Shown piece after piece: positions 60,101-64,000 of a DNA stretch of 64,000 nt. The notes below the pieces were generated by a model. The model saw only the letters and a program-made list of their open reading frames with translations. It was not told where the DNA came from and did not search any database. Position numbers and translations under genes: made by a program. The DNA lies in NCBI RefSeq assembly GCF_018381315.1, contig NZ_JAGZSD010000013.1:1-64000 (forward strand). Reading direction: 5' to 3'. The stretch's first letter is position 1. Each line of letters opens with the position of its first letter. The DNA is from Anaerostipes sp. Lineage in GTDB: Bacteria; Bacillota; Clostridia; Lachnospirales; Lachnospiraceae.

Positions 60101-63100
60101 GGACGGAACTTTTAAATAATATTTCTTTTGGATTGTTTTTCAACAAACCTGTAGAGGCACACATTTATGGAGCTGACACACTGAGCGGTGTCCAAAGTGT
60201 AGCTTATATAGAAAGCGGGAAAGAACTGACCTTTGATGAACTTGAGGAGATTCCGGATAAAGAGGACAAAACTGAAGATACACAGGTGTGGTGGGAAGAA
60301 AGCAAGACTGCTACGGTAGAAAAAGACCACGGAATCATTTATACAAAAGTGAAAGATATGGCGGGAAATGTGTCTTACCGTTCCACAGAAGGTATCGTCT
60401 ATGATACGGATAAACCGATTCTTACGGCCGGCTATGAGCTGGACGGGAAATGGACAAAAGAAGAAAATCCTGTTATTAAGGGAAATGTAAAAGATGAACT
60501 TTCCGGGCTGAAAGAAAGATATGTTACCTATACCATGGACGGACATGAACCGCAGGTTATCAACACAGATGCCGACGGCAACTTTATAATCGAGCATCTC
60601 CCGGACGGAAATTATAATCTGACAATCAGCGCCAGGGATAAAGCCGGCAATGATGCCGATCCGGTTGTTTTCCGGGTAATGAAAGACACAGTAAAACCTA
60701 AGCTGGAACTTCTGGGTGACACAGTCACGATCCGTCCCAAGCAGACGATTACATTTAAACCTGCTACAGGATGTTCCGGGGCTTCAAAAGTAGAGATCTA
60801 TGTCCCTGGCAAAGACGGAGAAGACGGGACATGGAGGGAAGTTGAAGATGGCCTGGCGGACGGGTATACAGCTACAGAAAATGATGTGGCTTACAGGTTC
60901 CGTGTTCATGACGCAGCAGGAGGAATATCCGAACCTGAGGAAATGAAGTTTACAAATATTGATTCCGTGGCGCCTGAGATAAAAACATGGGCTTATGCAG
61001 ATCAGGATGAAGAAAAACAATATGAAGAAAACTCTTGGACAAACCGGAATATTACGGCAGCGTTCCGCAACACAAAAAATAATATGGGAACGAGTCTTTA
61101 TGAGTGGAAACTGGATGACGGAGTTTACCAGAAGATTTTGCCAAAGGATCAAATATGCCGGATTCCTGAGATGACCCTGGAAGGGGAGCATAAGATCACA
61201 ATGAGAATTACAAGCGAAGGCGGTCTGAAGAGCGAAGAAGCCGTTTTAAGAATAAGAAAGGATGATACCTCTCCGAAAGCCCAGGTTCAGGTAAAGGACA
61301 GTATCAGCAATGAGATTCTTCACACAATCACCTTTGGTCAAATGTTCAGGGAACGCCAGAAAGCAGAAGTTTCTGCAGAAGATGTCATAAGCAGCGGTAC
61401 ATCCAGCGGAGTTAAAAAGGTAGAATATTTTATTCTGCAAAGTGAGAAAGACCAAAAGCTTGTCAGCTATCCTACAACGGCTGAAGAGCTGGAGGAGATG
61501 GCAGCAGGAAAATGGACGGAAGCTTCCAGCTGTATGATTGATCCGGACAGGACCTATGTCGTATATGCAAAAGCTACAGACCTGAGCGGAAACATCGGGT
61601 ATGCCGGAAGCAACGGACTGATGCTTGATGCCTCCGGGCCGGCGGTAGATATCAACTATGATTATGATGGAAAATGGACCTATAATGCAGTGATCAGCGG
61701 AACCATAGATGATAACTTGTCCGGAACCGGGAATTTATCTTATCAGATTGATGACGGAGAAGCGAAATCCTTAGACTGTTCAGGAAACAGCTTCAGTATC
61801 GGGAATTTTCCGTTGGGAAAACATACCGTGAAGTTTCAAGCCGAAGATATGGCAGGCAATACAACGATGAGTGATGAAATCCGGGTATGGCAGGATGAAG
61901 ATATGCCGGAAATCCAGGTTCAGGGAAAAGATGAAGTGAAACCATATAATATGGTGGACATTGATGCGGAACACTCCGGTGAATCCGGAATCGGAAAAAT
62001 TCTGGTGAGATTGGAAGACGGAGAATGGGAAGATATTTCCGAGACATACCAGGACGGCTACAAAGCCAGACAGAACGGAACTTATACATTCCGTGTTGTG
62101 AGCGGGGCCGGGAAATATGCGGAAGCTAAGATCAGTTTCAGTCATATTTTTGTAGACGAACTCATACCGGTGATTGAGGCAGTGGATAAGGACGGCAGAA
62201 AAATTGAGAATAACGGCTGGACAAACAATGAAGTCAGCATCAAAATGCACAATGATCCGGCGAATGTAGAAGGTCTGAAATACTATTACCGGACAAGCAA
62301 AGATGGAGAATGGAAGCTGTCTGATGCAGCAGACAAGGGAGTTCTGACACTGACGGCAAAAGATCCCGGTGACTATTATTATGAATTTAAAGCGGCCCTC
62401 TCAGATGACTCAGAGGAATCAAAGCCGGCTGTTTTTCAGCTGCATATTGATCAAAAGAAGCCGGACGGAGAAATTCAAATAGAGAATCATTCTTCCGGCG
62501 GATGGAGAGAATTTCTGAATATGGTAACGTTCGGAAACTTCTTCAGGGAAGAAAAGCGTTTTGTTATCACAGCCAAGGATGAGGACAGCGGTGTTGATGA
62601 GAGCGGAATCAGCTATTTTGTCAGGGAGAGCAAAGAAAATGAAAGTATGGATGATACTCCTGTTCTGTCCAGTAATATCGAAGAGTTTGTAAAGGGCCGG
62701 TGGACCAATAAGACATCGGGAACCTTGTCTTTGGGGCACGCATATATTATTTATGCAAAGATTCAGGACAGAGCCGGAAACATCAAATATATTTCCAGCG
62801 ACGGAATCATTGTTGATGATATCAAACCTGAAGTCAGCACTTCACATGACAGTGAAAAATGGATCACAGACAAAAATGAAAAAGTGAAGATTAATGTAAG
62901 GGATCCGCTGGCCGGATTTGATCTCAGCCAGACTGCTGTCAGCTATCAAATAGGTGAGGCAGACGCAAAAGCTGTGTCTTCTTTGGAAGACGGAGGATTT
63001 ACGATCGCCGCAGATGAATTTAAAGAGGGAGAAAATATCGTAAAGATACAGGCAGAAGATCAGGCAGGCAACCGGGCTCAGGAACTTTCTTTTGTAGTGA

Positions 63101-64000
63101 AGAAGGATACAAAGAAGCCGGATCTGTCCGTAGAACCTGAAAACTTATCCGGAGTTGCTGCGCAGAACATACTGACAATAGAACCGGATGCAGGAACCTC
63201 GGGAGTGAAAAAGGTTGAGATTCTTTATCCTGAAGCCGATATGTGGCGCGATATTACCGATGAGTATCAGACAGGATTCCCGGTAAGGCTTAACGGAACC
63301 TATAAAGTGCGTTTTACAAACGGAGCAGGAAAGGAGACTTATCAGAATGTGGCAGTGTCTAATCTGGATTCCCTCCAGCCGGTTGTGTCTGTAAATGCAG
63401 TGGATGAAGAAGAAAATCCATATCTCTCCGATGTCTGGACAACAGAGGATATTGCGGTATCTTTCAGCAATAAGTCCAACAATGAAGGCGATACCAAATA
63501 TGCATATAAGTTAGGCAAAGATGCAGCTTATCAGGAAATTAAGCCGGATAACAAAGGAATATGCACATTGAAAGTCGATCAGGAAGGAATAACAGAGATA
63601 TATTTCAGGATCACCAGCCGAACCGGAGTAGAAAATGATGAGACAAAGTTCATTGTAAAAAAGGATACCAAAGGTCCTAAACTGGATGTCTCTATGCTTG
63701 AGGGATGGACAAACAGACAGACAGTGAGTATACAGGCAGAGGATGAAGGATGCGGATTAGCACCTGCAAATGCGTATTCCTTTGACGGCGGAAGTACATG
63801 GGTAAATTCACCGGACAAGGAATTTGTAAAGAGCACACAGCTTACAGTCATGGCAAAAGATGCGTTGGGAAATATCAGCAGTAAAAATGTATCAGTTAAG
63901 ATGGATGATATGGAGCCGGTGATTGATCAGGCAAAACAAAATATTGACGACTGGGCAGAATCGAAAGCGGTAATAGCAGTGATTGACGATCCTGTGGACA
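57127..64000 (+). CDS. Giant secreted repeat protein/adhesin (3' end outside window)
   Basis: Open for 2,291 codons to the window edge. Signal peptide with cleavage near Ala44 (VYA-DTT). A short beta-helix-like start (YGTGTYVINAGTYTAPAG) leads to a Gly-rich domain (about 125-388, GGxGGxGG patterns with one Cys). MBG-like beta domains follow (about 405-890; YNGAAQL, KYYGTTDPDVYTYSYSGDF). From about 950 on, Ig-like/cadherin-like modules recur as super-repeats of about 400 residues: FG-x-FF blocks at 999, 1401 and 1800, and WT-N/T blocks at 1304, 1698 and 2104. GGGGAGAG is 6 nt before ATG 57127. Likely a surface adhesin; the anchor would be beyond the window. Upstream AgrAC-like genes may regulate it. 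Confidence 0.85.
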   Translation, partial: MKLKGETKSVSIKKAAMRFTSWVLTASMLGVMLPGSISEKTVYADTTITEAGKTYGTGTYVINAGTYTAPAGKSGIAVNPGASVTLKVNGNVTIRGGNASGRTGAGAGIEVPGDATLIIRGSGSLTLQGGSAAGGADGSKGNDGDKSNETRGGLGAFGGVGGGGAGAGLGGKGGNGGTTGANPGDSGNKGSGGGSGGTIYALGDVTITASGGSGSSYGGAGGESGNAAQKDGPTALKDDLGWGGGGGGGGGGAGYPAAAVGGGGAGGGAGGNGGTGGFDKNGNAADVHAGGGGGGCGGRGYANGAGGLGGKRPQHGGEGEAGGPDADGNFTGGNGGSGDGSSGPGKKGGDGGSASSGGNAGYYYKSTHNSYSGNLGGGSGYGGGSGGTYRTAYDVRDASVTMSPSSFTYDGTAKNPVPAIKHGSTTIDNSKYTVKTENNVNAGNGLMTITGAEKFGETFITTGEIEKTFAIARANFTPGITFNKTSITYGENFTASLTNNPGKGAVTWSVISGTANIVKNDDVGMSVTVTPTSAKPVQLKAVTAQTTNYNSCTENSTSVTVNPKNVSDITVEAIATQTFTGDGITPEPVVKDGSKTLVKDTDYTVGYANNTDSTSKSGKRAEVKITGKGNYTGSRTDYFTIAKAKLSDAAITKKAPDLVYNGAAQLSDPTLVFNGHELKKDEDYEINSGTNNINVASDGSYASETLTGLGNFQGDVADIKFKITPDTISDADNDVQITKLPANVVFNGKTQEDSEPELKYKGKLLTKGKDYNLIYDHDTTKEVGTADITIQGIGNFKDTRPASYKITPATLTVTADSGQKKYYGTTDPDVYTYSYSGDFEGFKPIFAGALVRDEGEILGAYPIRQGSLKLDADEYVNHNYTLKYVEDSFQIEVYDGSDADAHTEGTKTDHDWYTSVARITAPEGYKVSLNDGLLNNTWTEFVTYPDGDYAKDGVTYYLKRDIDDAVSSAKNIKYKQDTKMPTGSVIIDTDAWTELLNNISFGLFFNKPVEAHIYGADTLSGVQSVAYIESGKELTFDELEEIPDKEDKTEDTQVWWEESKTATVEKDHGIIYTKVKDMAGNVSYRSTEGIVYDTDKPILTAGYELDGKWTKEENPVIKGNVKDELSGLKERYVTYTMDGHEPQVINTDADGNFIIEHLPDGNYNLTISARDKAGNDADPVVFRVMKDTVKPKLELLGDTVTIRPKQTITFKPATGCSGASKVEIYVPGKDGEDGTWREVEDGLADGYTATENDVAYRFRVHDAAGGISEPEEMKFTNIDSVAPEIKTWAYADQDEEKQYEENSWTNRNITAAFRNTKNNMGTSLYEWKLDDGVYQKILPKDQICRIPEMTLEGEHKITMRITSEGGLKSEEAVLRIRKDDTSPKAQVQVKDSISNEILHTITFGQMFRERQKAEVSAEDVISSGTSSGVKKVEYFILQSEKDQKLVSYPTTAEELEEMAAGKWTEASSCMIDPDRTYVVYAKATDLSGNIGYAGSNGLMLDASGPAVDINYDYDGKWTYNAVISGTIDDNLSGTGNLSYQIDDGEAKSLDCSGNSFSIGNFPLGKHTVKFQAEDMAGNTTMSDEIRVWQDEDMPEIQVQGKDEVKPYNMVDIDAEHSGESGIGKILVRLEDGEWEDISETYQDGYKARQNGTYTFRVVSGAGKYAEAKISFSHIFVDELIPVIEAVDKDGRKIENNGWTNNEVSIKMHNDPANVEGLKYYYRTSKDGEWKLSDAADKGVLTLTAKDPGDYYYEFKAALSDDSEESKPAVFQLHIDQKKPDGEIQIENHSSGGWREFLNMVTFGNFFREEKRFVITAKDEDSGVDESGISYFVRESKENESMDDTPVLSSNIEEFVKGRWTNKTSGTLSLGHAYIIYAKIQDRAGNIKYISSDGIIVDDIKPEVSTSHDSEKWITDKNEKVKINVRDPLAGFDLSQTAVSYQIGEADAKAVSSLEDGGFTIAADEFKEGENIVKIQAEDQAGNRAQELSFVVKKDTKKPDLSVEPENLSGVAAQNILTIEPDAGTSGVKKVEILYPEADMWRDITDEYQTGFPVRLNGTYKVRFTNGAGKETYQNVAVSNLDSLQPVVSVNAVDEEENPYLSDVWTTEDIAVSFSNKSNNEGDTKYAYKLGKDAAYQEIKPDNKGICTLKVDQEGITEIYFRITSRTGVENDETKFIVKKDTKGPKLDVSMLEGWTNRQTVSIQAEDEGCGLAPANAYSFDGGSTWVNSPDKEFVKSTQLTVMAKDALGNISSKNVSVKMDDMEPVIDQAKQNIDDWAESKAVIAVIDDPVD

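Noticed and set aside
1..64000. CRISPR arrays, tRNA or rRNA genes, transposases
   Set aside because: Read on both strands; no regularly spaced repeats, cloverleaf sequences or transposase motifs were recognised.

Overview
The window looks like a chromosomal segment from a low-to-moderate GC, spore-former-related anaerobe of the Clostridia, most likely Lachnospiraceae. The reasons are the clostridial-type S10-spc-alpha ribosomal cluster with rpsD between rpsK and rpoA, a reverse-type rubrerythrin next to a PerR-like regulator, a spoIID-spoIIQ pair, a fab/acc operon ending in a FabK-like flavoenzyme, and strong AGGAGG ribosome binding sites throughout. No tRNA, rRNA, CRISPR array or transposase was recognised.

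Layout. 1-211 is an array of small hairpins before ileS (212-3322). 3454-5123 holds a spoIID-like and a spoIIQ-like gene, both without the catalytic residues of their families. 5304-7436 has a GIY-YIG gene and two tandem minus-strand tail-tip-like genes with near-identical N-termini and unrelated C-termini. 7602-9199 has a hemolysin III family gene and a DUF134 regulator/NifX-like pair behind a promoter with two copies of TGACATATGTCA. 9343-13969 has a DEAD-box helicase with a terminator-like leader, a PAS-GGDEF protein, and PerR plus rubrerythrin, which share an operator-like motif. 14061-18213 (minus strand) is a GldA/F/G-like ABC system with a DUF4340 protein.

18407-19666 is a medium-chain dehydrogenase. 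19822-28109 is a complete elongation and malonyl-CoA operon (acpP-fabD-fabG-fabF-accB-fabZ-accC-accD-accA-fabK-like) with a FabT-type palindrome at its promoter, followed by a translationally coupled membrane protein. 29491-33408 is a DeoR-type regulator divergent from hxlB-dhaK-hxlA-dhaL, in which ribulose-monophosphate enzymes alternate with dihydroxyacetone kinase subunits. 33604-37405 has secreted Lys-rich proteins and an aldo/keto reductase. 37572-38037 is the remains of a nucleotidyltransferase/HEPN-like pair.

38106-54583 is the ribosomal protein, secY-adk-map-infA, rpoA cluster. It has a long structured leader before rpsJ and two 126-nt structured elements that begin exactly at the stop codons of rplW and rpsH. 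54831-56946 is an AgrA/AgrC-like two-component system with a 21-bp-spaced direct repeat at its promoter. From 57127 to the window edge runs a very large secreted repeat protein (more than 2,290 residues) with a Gly-rich domain and about 400-residue super-repeats.

The strongest candidates for something undescribed are the paired 126-nt elements in the ribosomal operon, the interleaved hxl/dha operon, the catalytically stripped SpoIID/SpoIIQ pair, and the duplicated tail-tip cassettes. All functional calls come from reading the sequence and from family knowledge; no database search was run.
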